A stretch of DNA of 7,422 bases from Gammaproteobacteria bacterium (GTDB taxonomy: Bacteria > Pseudomonadota > Gammaproteobacteria > DSM-19610), in the NCBI GenBank assembly GCA_030618475.1, contig JAUXDG010000129.1, positions 1 to 7,422 of the forward strand, in the 5' to 3' direction. Of this stretch, positions 1 to 6,196 are shown in pieces; within the stretch, counting starts at the first letter, position 1; every line of letters starts with the position of its first letter. Below the pieces are notes generated by a model. It did not search any database and was not told the origin of the DNA. It saw only the letters and a list, made by a program, of their open reading frames with translations. The position numbers and the translations under genes are program-made.

Positions 1-36
1 AAAGCGACGGTATTCTTTGCAGCAGAAACGAAGTGA
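1..36 (+). CDS. IS3-family transposase OrfA, C-terminal end only
   Basis: The first frame reads KATVFFAAETK followed by TGA at 34-36, matching the usual end of IS3-family OrfA proteins, where an ILKKA-x-FFA-type segment closes the leucine-zipper region. Only the last 11 codons are in the window. The stop overlaps the orfB GTG (GTGA, 33-36). The orfB frame is -1 relative to orfA and stays open back to the window edge. That is compatible with the programmed -1 frameshift that makes OrfAB in this family, but no slippery heptamer is visible in the few bases present. Confidence 0.7.
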   Translation, partial: KATVFFAAETK

Positions 37-911
37 AATATTCGTTCATCACCCGGCATAAGAATACCTGGCCGATCAGCCTGCAATGCAGGGTATTGGG
101 TGTGACGCGCAATGGTTATTACAGCCACGAGGTCCGGAAGAACAATAGACCGGACGACCCAATACATCAGGAAATGATTGATTGGGTAAAAGATATTGCC
201 GAGAGCTCGAGGTATAGCTACGGCAGTCGTCGGATGAAGAAAGCCCTGAATGCATTGGGTTATCCGGTCAGCCGCAACAAGGCAAGAAAGTTGATGAGAG
301 AAGCTAATGTCAAGGCACGGCAGCGCAAGAAGTTCAAAGTGACGACCAACAGCAATCACAAACATCCGGTGTTTGATAATCTGCTGGAACGCCAGTTTGA
401 TGTGCCACAGACCGACCAGGTCTATGCCTCTGATGTGACCTACATCTGGACACAAGAGGGCTGGTTGTATCTGGCGGTGGTGATTGATCTGTGCTCACGT
501 AAAGTAGTTGGCTGGAGCATGAGTTCACGCATGAAGGCCCAGCTGGTTTGTGATGCGCTGAAGATGGCCATCTGGCGACGCAGGCCTCAAGCAGGTTTGA
601 TCCATCATTCGGACCGGGGCTCGCAGTATGCCAGCAAAGCATTCCGGCGATTGCTCAAGGCTCACGGGTTTAAAGGCAGTATGAGCCGCAAGGGCGATTG
701 TTGGGATAACGCGGTCGTTGAGAGCTTCTTTGGCAGCCTGAAGCAAGAACAGGTGCAATGGAAACACTACCAGACTCGCTATGAAGCGCAGCAGGACATA
801 CTTGAATACATTACCATGTTTTATAACTCTCAGAGACTTCATTCCTATTTGGATTACATGAGTCCCTGTGACTATGAACAGCAATTATTGGAAATGAAGA
901 AAGCCGCTTAA
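33..911 (+). CDS. IS3-family transposase OrfB (DDE integrase core)
   Basis: This is the catalytic subunit of an IS3-family transposase, 292 residues, a normal OrfB length. It begins with MKYSFITRHK and CRVLGVTRNGYY, typical of the IS3 subgroup. An HTH_21-type helix-turn-helix region follows at about residues 45-105 (YGSRRMKKALNALGYPVSR). The retroviral-integrase-like core runs from about 125 to 285. The catalytic triad is intact: D134 in YASDVTYI, D194 in HHSDRGSQY and E230 in AVVESFFGSLK. The D194-E230 spacing (35 residues between) is the DD(35)E signature. The closing FYNSQRLHSYLDYMSP block is also characteristic. The GTG start at 33 overlaps the orfA stop. In this family the active enzyme is usually an OrfA-OrfB fusion made by -1 frameshifting, so the free start may be secondary. 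No frameshift or internal stop is seen. Confidence 0.95.
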   Translation: MKYSFITRHKNTWPISLQCRVLGVTRNGYYSHEVRKNNRPDDPIHQEMIDWVKDIAESSRYSYGSRRMKKALNALGYPVSRNKARKLMREANVKARQRKKFKVTTNSNHKHPVFDNLLERQFDVPQTDQVYASDVTYIWTQEGWLYLAVVIDLCSRKVVGWSMSSRMKAQLVCDALKMAIWRRRPQAGLIHHSDRGSQYASKAFRRLLKAHGFKGSMSRKGDCWDNAVVESFFGSLKQEQVQWKHYQTRYEAQQDILEYITMFYNSQRLHSYLDYMSPCDYEQQLLEMKKAA

Positions 912-913
912 CT

Positions 914-942
914 TGGGTGTCACAAATCGGTTGACCACGTCA
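914..942 (+). repeat. Probable right terminal inverted repeat of the IS3 element
   Basis: The stretch after the orfB stop, containing GTGTCACAAATCGG and GGTTGACCACGTCA, is placed and composed like an IS3-family right end. Its reverse complement begins TGACGTGGTCAACC. The left partner is outside the window, so the repeat itself is inferred, not seen. Confidence 0.4.
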
Positions 943-989
943 AACCCCGCTGCCAGCCAGGTAAGCAATTATTGGTTCTGTTGCCTGCA

Positions 990-1097
990 TGCAAACTCAA
1001 AGGCGACCTGAACTTCCGCATCCGGCGGTTGCCCGTACCACAGCCCATGGCCAATTCAGCCTGTTTGTTGGTGGCAAACGCCCGTTACGTCTTTTGA
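990..1097 (+). pseudogene. Remnant of a FadL/OmpP1-family outer-membrane protein gene
   Basis: No intact gene lies between the insertion sequence and 1156, but this stretch is a decayed relative of the FadL-type gene at 3010-4260. Positions 996-1019 read LKGDLNFR, the same eight residues as codons 234-241 of the intact gene. Bases 1002-1019 match 3715-3732 at 16 of 18 positions. The next codons (RLPVPQPMAN) resemble IPTPPANN in the intact copy. The reading then jumps to the end of the family: SLFVGG in one frame (1058-1075), then RYVF and a stop in another (1083-1097), against ALFLGG...LRYVF-stop in the intact protein. The remnant therefore lacks its 5' part, has lost roughly 460 bases internally and carries about a one-base insertion near 1076-1082. 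Possible weaker homology continues upstream to about 970 (IGSVAC against LGLVYRA). The 5' part may have been lost with the adjacent insertion. Confidence 0.75.
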
Positions 1098-1142
1098 TTG
1101 TTGGCTGGGTGTCAGGACGGCTTCCTCGAATTACGAATCCGG

Positions 1143-1148
1143 TATAAT
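1143..1148 (+). promoter_or_regulatory. Candidate -10 box for the 1156-6103 operon
   Basis: A perfect TATAAT lies seven bases before the ATG at 1156. With usual sigma-70 geometry, transcription would start at about 1154-1156, giving a leaderless or nearly leaderless message. No good -35 hexamer is present at 1119-1126 and there is no TG extension, so the promoter is plausible but not proven. No ribosome-binding site at normal spacing precedes the ATG; only AGG touches it directly. Confidence 0.45.
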
Positions 1149-1155
1149 CGCCAGG

Positions 1156-2985
1156 ATGATTGATTCATTTTTTCGGCGGGCATTTTTCCTTCTTGGCATG
1201 CTGGGTATAGCTACTCCGGCCAATGCAGACTGGATAAACCTGACCGGCGCTGAGACCGCGCCCAACATTGCAGAAATCTATGTACTCGACGACCAGGTCA
1301 GGCTGGTGCTGGAGGTTGCTGTCGGGGACCTCGATACGTTCGAGGCACTGGTTCCTGATGACTGGCTGAATGACCCCGACATCAAACGGCCGCCACTGTC
1401 GGAGCGACTGCGGCAGTTCTCTATGGAAACCTTTCAGGTTCTTACTGACAGGGGAGAGCGCTTGCTGGCCGAGGTGGTTCTGATTGAGCCACGGCTGCGA
1501 ACGGACCGGCAATCGCCGTTTGCCGGCATGATCAACCCCTACACCCGCCAGCGGGTGCCGGAGGCGCCGGCTGACAAGCGGGTACTCTACGCCGAGATCG
1601 CCTATCCGTTCAGCGAGCAGCCTGCGGCACTGACCTTTGTTCCTCCACAGGATGAAGAGGGACGTGCAGCGGTGACCCTGGGGTTTATTACCTACCACAA
1701 ATCCGTTCCGGTCATCGATTTCCGTTACCTGGGTGCACCGGCGACGTTAAACCTGGACTGGGCGGATCCCTGGTATTCGAAATTCAATAATCCGAACCTC
1801 AAGCGCCATCACAAGTCGGCACTGATGTCGTTTCTCTATGTCGAGCCTTACGAGGTACGCCATGAGATTCTGACGCGGGTAAAGGATCTTGAAGCGTGGA
1901 TGGACCTGGGCTTGCGCGGTGATGAGTATATCGAGGTAGACGAGCTGGAGCCGCTTAAACAGCGTATTGGTGATTTCCTTCTTACGAAGAATCCGGTGCT
2001 GGTGGATGGCAAGGCTCTGAAGCCGATTCTGGATCGGACTAATTACGTCAAGGTGAGCATAACGGGCATTCAGCTGGTCGAAAAGCCGGAGCGGCTGGAA
2101 ATTTCGACTGCCATCGTCGGCGTTATTATTGCGTACATGACCGAGGGTATGCCGCAGCAGGTCACTGTGGACTGGCAGCTGTTCACCGATCAGATTCAGC
2201 AAGTCCCGGCAACCGCCACGGATCCGGCCGGGCCACTGCCGTCCTTTGTGAGCCCGGATGATAATGTGCTGACCTGGACCAATTTCCTTAAGACCTACCA
2301 GATGCCAACCGTCCGGCAGGTCGCGGTAGCGGATACGTTGGGGGATGTGAAAATCCCCATGGGTTCATTGCTGTTTGCTGCATTGATACTGCCCGTTGGC
2401 TGGCGACTCAGGGCGGATCGGCGAGCGGGGAAACCATTTGTGATCTCCGCAATAATGATTCCTGTACTGCTTGGCGGCGCCCTGGTGTCGTACCCGTACA
2501 CGCAGATCAGTGTTGGCAGACCGGCCCTGATGGCAGGTGAGCTGGACGACACGCAGGCACAGCAGTTGTTGCAGGCGCTGCTGAAGAATGTTTATCGGGC
2601 TTTCGATTTTCGCGACGAAAACGATGTGTACGATAAACTGGCCCTGAGCGTCGAGGGTGATCTGCTGACTGAAATCTATTTGCAGAACCGAAAATCGTTT
2701 GCGGTGCAGAAGGCGGGTGGCGCACAAGCCAGGGTTAAGGACGTCGACATCCAGCATGCACAGGCCGAGCGGCGGGAGGGCGATACCCCGACCTATGCGA
2801 TCCGTGGTCAGTGGACAGCCACCGGTACGGTGGGTCACTGGGGACATGTGCATACGCGCAGGAACCAGTATGATGCCATTGTCACCGTGCAAGCCGATCA
2901 GGGTGACTGGAAAATATCGGGTCTGGAGCTGCTGGAAGAGCAGCGTATTGATCCAGCGGCACGTGCCGCCACAACAGCGCGCTGA
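1156..2985 (+). CDS. Signal-peptide-bearing membrane protein of unknown family, operon with FadL and ABC genes
   Basis: I do not recognise this 609-residue protein by name. Residues 1-24 look like a Sec signal peptide (FFRRAFFLLGMLG core, cleavage likely after PANA). Residues 25 to about 398 form a large, probably periplasmic region with many beta-like segments (IAEIYVLDDQVRLVLEV; YVKVSITGIQLV). Two hydrophobic helices follow at about 402-416 (GSLLFAALILPVGW) and 428-447. They are separated by the basic loop RLRADRRAGK, which by the positive-inside rule is cytoplasmic. Residues 450-609 would then be periplasmic again and contain a conserved-looking GHWGHVHTRRNQYDA block (560-574) followed by a strand-rich end (VTVQADQGDWKISGLELL). 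This is consistent with an inner-membrane anchored periplasmic adaptor or sensor. The ATG at 1156 is chosen because it gives a complete signal peptide. The next gene starts 24 bases after its stop, so it is probably the first gene of the operon and a partner of the ABC pair. Confidence 0.8.
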   Translation: MIDSFFRRAFFLLGMLGIATPANADWINLTGAETAPNIAEIYVLDDQVRLVLEVAVGDLDTFEALVPDDWLNDPDIKRPPLSERLRQFSMETFQVLTDRGERLLAEVVLIEPRLRTDRQSPFAGMINPYTRQRVPEAPADKRVLYAEIAYPFSEQPAALTFVPPQDEEGRAAVTLGFITYHKSVPVIDFRYLGAPATLNLDWADPWYSKFNNPNLKRHHKSALMSFLYVEPYEVRHEILTRVKDLEAWMDLGLRGDEYIEVDELEPLKQRIGDFLLTKNPVLVDGKALKPILDRTNYVKVSITGIQLVEKPERLEISTAIVGVIIAYMTEGMPQQVTVDWQLFTDQIQQVPATATDPAGPLPSFVSPDDNVLTWTNFLKTYQMPTVRQVAVADTLGDVKIPMGSLLFAALILPVGWRLRADRRAGKPFVISAIMIPVLLGGALVSYPYTQISVGRPALMAGELDDTQAQQLLQALLKNVYRAFDFRDENDVYDKLALSVEGDLLTEIYLQNRKSFAVQKAGGAQARVKDVDIQHAQAERREGDTPTYAIRGQWTATGTVGHWGHVHTRRNQYDAIVTVQADQGDWKISGLELLEEQRIDPAARAATTAR

Positions 2986-2995
2986 GTGATTCAAC

Positions 2996-3000
2996 GGGAG
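2996..3000 (+). promoter_or_regulatory. Ribosome-binding site deciding the FadL-gene start
   Basis: GGGAG lies nine bases before the ATG at 3010. It favours that start over the in-frame GTG at 2986, which directly abuts the previous stop and would put eight extra charged residues before the signal peptide. Confidence 0.7.
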
Positions 3001-3009
3001 AAAGAAGCC

Positions 3010-4260
3010 ATGCACTCACACTTCACGACAACTGCCCGGGTAATTATCGGTTTCGCCGTACTGCTACTGACACAATCCGCCCAGGCGGCAGGTTTCTATA
3101 TCTCCGAAGTGGGCACACCGGGTAGCCTGGGGACAGCGGGTGTGGCAAATCCCGTCAACACATTTTCTGCCGACTCATCGTGGACCAATCCGGCCGGTAT
3201 GACGGGTTTGCAGCAGGATGAAATGCTCGCCGGGATGCAGGTGCTGGTGCCTAAAATCGAGTTTGACTCATCAGTGGCCGAAGCCGGCGGCAGCGATGGT
3301 GGCAATGCCGGTAGTATAGCGGCTATTCCCGCTTTCTTTATGGTCAAGAAAATATCTGATCGCGTTCGCCTGGGTTTTTCGGTCGTTGCTCCACAGGGTG
3401 GAGCAATGAACTACAGCGATAATTTCGTCGGGCGATACGGGGCTACCAAGGTGGCACTCGCTGCTATAGGTGGCTCGCCGTCCATGGCCTACAAGGTAAA
3501 TGACCGCTTGTCGCTGGGTGCAGGAGTGTCAATTATCCACACCACCTTTGAAGAGAGCATCGCCATTGACCATGGCCCGTTACCGGATGGCAAGGTCAAG
3601 TTCGATAATCTGGATGACCTGGGTTATCAGCCCTTTGCCGGTCTGACTTATTACCTGTCCGACGACCTCATGCTTGGGTTGGTATATCGCGCGGAAATGG
3701 ATGTAAATCTGAAGGGAGACCTGAATTTCCGCAGTCTGGCCATTCCCACACCGCCGGCAAACAATATAGAGATTGACTGGGATAATCCACAGGTGCTCAA
3801 AGCCGGTCTGCGCTATGAGTTTGCCGAAGGCAAGCAGGTGATGTTCAGCGCGGACTGGGAAGACTGGTCGGCATTCGGCAAAAATCAGCTGGCCATTACC
3901 GGTGGAGCGCTAAACCCGGCAAGTGTGCTGGAACGTAATTTCAAGGATACCTGGAGTGCTGGTGTCGCGTTGGTTGACATGAGCAAAAAAACCGAGGGCT
4001 ATTCACTCGGAATTTCCTATGACAGTTCACCGGTGAGTAACAAGGACCGGACCATCGATCTTCCTTTTGATGAGACTTACAAGCTTTCTGCGGCTTACGC
4101 CTGGAAGGGGCACGAGAAACTGGATTTCGGGCTGGGCGCAACGTTGCTGTATTTCGGTGATGGCAAGGTGGACCAGACTGCACAGGGCGTGCGCTTCAAG
4201 GGTAAGTTTGACACCAATATGGCGTTATTCCTGGGCGGCACGCTGCGCTATGTTTTCTGA
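3010..4260 (+). CDS. FadL/OmpP1/TodX-family outer-membrane channel
   Basis: This is an outer-membrane beta-barrel of the FadL family (Toluene_X domain), whose members pass long-chain fatty acids, aromatic hydrocarbons or other hydrophobic molecules. The protein is 416 residues, a usual length. Residues 1-26 are a signal peptide ending AQA. The mature protein starts AGFYISEVGTPGSLGTAG, followed by the family's NPA motif (N60-P61-A62 in SWTNPAGMTGL) of the plug region. Other family blocks are VGRYGATK (140-147), PSMAYKVNDRLSLGAG (157-172) and the C-terminal strand LFLGGTLRYVF, which ends in the phenylalanine expected for BAM recognition. Strand-like alternation continues to the end. It lies between the 609-residue membrane protein and the ABC ATPase, whose ATG follows after five bases, so the channel and transporter are probably co-expressed. 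The substrate cannot be read from the sequence. A broken relative lies at about 990-1097. Confidence 0.93.
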   Translation: MHSHFTTTARVIIGFAVLLLTQSAQAAGFYISEVGTPGSLGTAGVANPVNTFSADSSWTNPAGMTGLQQDEMLAGMQVLVPKIEFDSSVAEAGGSDGGNAGSIAAIPAFFMVKKISDRVRLGFSVVAPQGGAMNYSDNFVGRYGATKVALAAIGGSPSMAYKVNDRLSLGAGVSIIHTTFEESIAIDHGPLPDGKVKFDNLDDLGYQPFAGLTYYLSDDLMLGLVYRAEMDVNLKGDLNFRSLAIPTPPANNIEIDWDNPQVLKAGLRYEFAEGKQVMFSADWEDWSAFGKNQLAITGGALNPASVLERNFKDTWSAGVALVDMSKKTEGYSLGISYDSSPVSNKDRTIDLPFDETYKLSAAYAWKGHEKLDFGLGATLLYFGDGKVDQTAQGVRFKGKFDTNMALFLGGTLRYVF

Positions 4261-4265
4261 TCTTT

Positions 4266-4928
4266 ATGATCAGTATTGAGTCACTTCAGTTTGCCTACCC
4301 GCAAGACGGATTCAGTTTACAGATTCCGGCATTTTCCGTCCCGGCTGGACAGAAACTCGCCGTCATTGGCCCCAGTGGTTCAGGCAAGACCACGCTGCTC
4401 AACCTGATTGCAGGGATATACCGGCCCGATACCGGACATATCCAGGTCGCCGGTGCCCCGGTACACGAACTCTCCGATGCCGGCCGGCGTGACTTCCGCA
4501 TTACGCACATCGGTTTTGTCTTCCAGGACTTCGAACTGCTGGATTATCTCAGCGTACTGGATAACATCCTGCATCCCTACCGTATCACCCGTGCCCTTAA
4601 GCTGACGGCCGGAGTACGCCAGCGTGCCTGCGAACTGGCCGGGCAGATGGGTATCGGCGACAAGCTGCAGCGTCATGCCGGCGAGCTGTCCCAGGGTGAG
4701 AAACAACGCGCGGCGATCTGCCGGGCGTTGTTGCCGCAACCGAAACTGATCCTGGCAGACGAAGCCACTGGCAATCTCGATCCCGACAACAAGCTGCATA
4801 TTCTGGACCTGTTGTTTGACGCGGTCGATCAACACGGTGCAACCCTGCTGGCCGTCACCCACGACCATGAGCTGCTGCCACGCTTTGACCGGGTCGTGGA
4901 CTTCCACGATTTCAGGCAACCCGCTTGA
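4266..4928 (+). CDS. ABC transporter ATP-binding protein, LolD/MacB type
   Basis: This is a cytoplasmic ATPase of 220 residues, typical of stand-alone LolD/MacB-class subunits that drive mechanotransmission permeases rather than classical import. All motifs are present: Walker A GPSGSGKT (35-42), Q-loop Q87 in FVFQDFELL, signature LSQGEKQR (141-148), Walker B LILADE (161-166) with catalytic E166, D-loop GNLD (169-172) and the switch histidine H199 in VTHDH. The signature is LSQGE rather than the common LSGGQ, a tolerable variant in this class. No convincing ribosome-binding site precedes the ATG, and the preceding stop is only five bases away, so translational coupling to the FadL gene is likely. 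Its stop overlaps the start of the permease gene. The subfamily is inferred from length, motifs and the FtsX-type partner. A true LolD role is unlikely because LolC/LolE are not the neighbours. Confidence 0.93.
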   Translation: MISIESLQFAYPQDGFSLQIPAFSVPAGQKLAVIGPSGSGKTTLLNLIAGIYRPDTGHIQVAGAPVHELSDAGRRDFRITHIGFVFQDFELLDYLSVLDNILHPYRITRALKLTAGVRQRACELAGQMGIGDKLQRHAGELSQGEKQRAAICRALLPQPKLILADEATGNLDPDNKLHILDLLFDAVDQHGATLLAVTHDHELLPRFDRVVDFHDFRQPA

Positions 4929-6103
4929 TCGACAGCCTGTACATTGCCTGGAAGTACGTCACCTTCAACAAGGTGAAGACCACTATCCTGGTCACCTCAA
5001 TTACCCTGATTGCCTTCCTGCCCCTGGCCCTGCAAGTGTTGTTGAATGCAAGCGAACAGCAGCTGCGTGCCCGGGCCGGAGAGACGCCGCTGCTGGTCGG
5101 AGCACGCGGCAGTGCACTGGACCTGGTGATGAACAGCCTGTACTTCAGCGATAACGTTTCACAGTTGATCAGCATGCGCGCGGCTGAGCAGATTGACGAC
5201 AGCGGACTGGCCGTGTCCATCCCGTTGTATGTGCGCTTTCACGCCCGTGGTTTTCCAGTGGTAGGCACTTCGCTGGATTACTTCGATTTCCGCAGGCTTG
5301 AAATAAAACAGGGACGCATGCTGGCCATGTTGGGTGAGTGTGTGATCGGGGCTGATGTGGCGGAGCGCCTGGGCCTCGGTGCGAATGACAGCCTGATCTC
5401 GTCACCGGAAAACCTGTTTGACATCGCCGGTGTCTACCCGCTGAAGATGAAAGTGACCGGCGTCCTGGCAAGAAGCCACAGCGCCGATGATGCGGCCGTT
5501 TTCGTGGATACCAGGACGGCCTGGGTCATGCAGGGGCTGGGCCATGGCCACGAGGATGTGACCCGGACCCGGGACAGCTCGGTTGTCCTGCAGCGGAACG
5601 AGCGCAACGTCACGGCCAACGCCAAGCTGCTTCACTACACGGAAATCAGCGAAGCCAACCTGGGCTCCTTTCATTTTCACGGCGATGAAAAAGATCATCC
5701 GCTTACGGCCGTTATCTCGCTGCCACAGGATACGAAGTCGGCCACGCTGTTGCGCGGCCATTACCTGGAGGACAAGCAGTACCAGATCACCCGGCCGGAT
5801 GATGTCATCGATAGCCTGATGGAAAATATATTTCGCATCAAAAGTGTCATTGATGCCGTGATTGTGATTGTCGGTTTTGCGACCGTGTTGACCCTGCTTC
5901 TGGTGTTTGTGCTGTCACTGCGTTTGCGGCAGGGTGAGATCGATACCATATTCAGGATTGGCTGCAGCCGCATGACGGTGGCGCGTCTGCTGGCTGCGGA
6001 GATACTGATTATTGCAGTAGTGAGCGCTGGACTCTGCGCCGCCTTGTTGTGGCTGGTGCAAGCCAACAGTAATGAACTGGTGCGGTCTCTGATATTGCGT
6101 TGA
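4925..6103 (+). CDS. FtsX/MacB-type ABC transporter permease
   Basis: This 392-residue inner-membrane permease partners the ATPase. The amphipathic N-terminus (YIAWKYVTFNKVKT) leads into the first helix at about 20-40. A large periplasmic MacB_PCD-like domain runs from about 41 to 305, and two more helices lie at about 309-333 and 354-378. The cytoplasmic loop RLRQGEIDTIFRIGCSR between them matches the usual FtsX pattern (basic, E-I-x-x-x-x-x-x-G). FtsX/MacB proteins normally have a fourth helix; here the protein ends 14 residues after the third, and no other frame supplies one. The periplasmic domain contains GLGHGHE (204-210) and GSFHFHGDEKDHP (247-259). From memory, an HFHGD-type motif occurs in permeases linked to zinc-regulated systems such as Vibrio ZrgB/C and Pseudomonas PA4064-PA4065; this is a lead, not an assignment. 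The start is TTG at 4925, overlapping the ATPase stop (TTGA), with AGG eight bases upstream. No in-frame ATG fits as well. Confidence 0.88.
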   Translation: MIDSLYIAWKYVTFNKVKTTILVTSITLIAFLPLALQVLLNASEQQLRARAGETPLLVGARGSALDLVMNSLYFSDNVSQLISMRAAEQIDDSGLAVSIPLYVRFHARGFPVVGTSLDYFDFRRLEIKQGRMLAMLGECVIGADVAERLGLGANDSLISSPENLFDIAGVYPLKMKVTGVLARSHSADDAAVFVDTRTAWVMQGLGHGHEDVTRTRDSSVVLQRNERNVTANAKLLHYTEISEANLGSFHFHGDEKDHPLTAVISLPQDTKSATLLRGHYLEDKQYQITRPDDVIDSLMENIFRIKSVIDAVIVIVGFATVLTLLLVFVLSLRLRQGEIDTIFRIGCSRMTVARLLAAEILIIAVVSAGLCAALLWLVQANSNELVRSLILR

Positions 6104-6196
6104 ATGATTCGCCAGCGCCTGCCGCGGCGCGGGCAATGGACAACGCTTTGGTTTAAACTCCTTTATACAGGGCATCCGATTTTGAGAGTAACCACC

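Larger units (their letters stand above)
1..942 (+). mobile_element. IS3-family insertion sequence, right-hand part
   Basis: This is the right portion of an IS3-family element. It contains the tail of orfA, all of orfB and a probable right end. The left end lies outside the window, so neither total length nor a target-site duplication can be checked. The right boundary is placed after the CA at 941-942 because IS3-family ends are normally 5'-TG...CA-3', and the orfB stop is only 30 bases inside that point. The transposase is intact, so the copy may be active or only recently silenced. It sits directly beside a degraded FadL-type gene fragment, and the insertion may have helped to destroy that gene. 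The family assignment is secure; the exact right end is inferred. Confidence 0.75.

Noticed and set aside
1125..1150. Zur- or Fur-like operator before the operon
   Set aside because: The AT-rich stretch around TATAAT shows no clear dyad matching either consensus, although the histidine motifs made a metal operator worth looking for.
2365..3015. Long open frame on the minus strand opposite the 609-residue gene
   Set aside because: It has no recognisable domain and lies entirely antisense to a gene with a signal peptide, membrane helices and good operon spacing. It is best explained as a by-product of the GC-rich codon pattern.
4258..4272. TGATC-N5-GATCA inverted repeat over the FadL stop and ATPase start
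   Set aside because: Five-base arms around a stop/start junction can arise by chance (TGA stop, ATGATC start), with no sign of operator function.
4380..4919. Open frame on the minus strand opposite the ABC ATPase
   Set aside because: The plus strand carries every ABC motif, and the antisense product resembles nothing.
6115..6130. GCGCC / GGCGC hairpin after the permease gene as a terminator
   Set aside because: The stem is only five base pairs and is not followed by a T-run, so a rho-independent terminator cannot be supported.
6135..6172. Promoter for the secreted-protein gene (TGGACA ... TTTATA)
   Set aside because: The spacing between the two elements is about 19 bases and the -10 match is weak; not convincing enough to annotate.
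6104..6196. ATG at 6104, directly after the permease stop, as start of the secreted-protein gene
   Set aside because: It would add 31 residues, rich in arginine, before a complete signal peptide. The ATG at 6197 has a better-placed GAGAG and gives a normal export signal.
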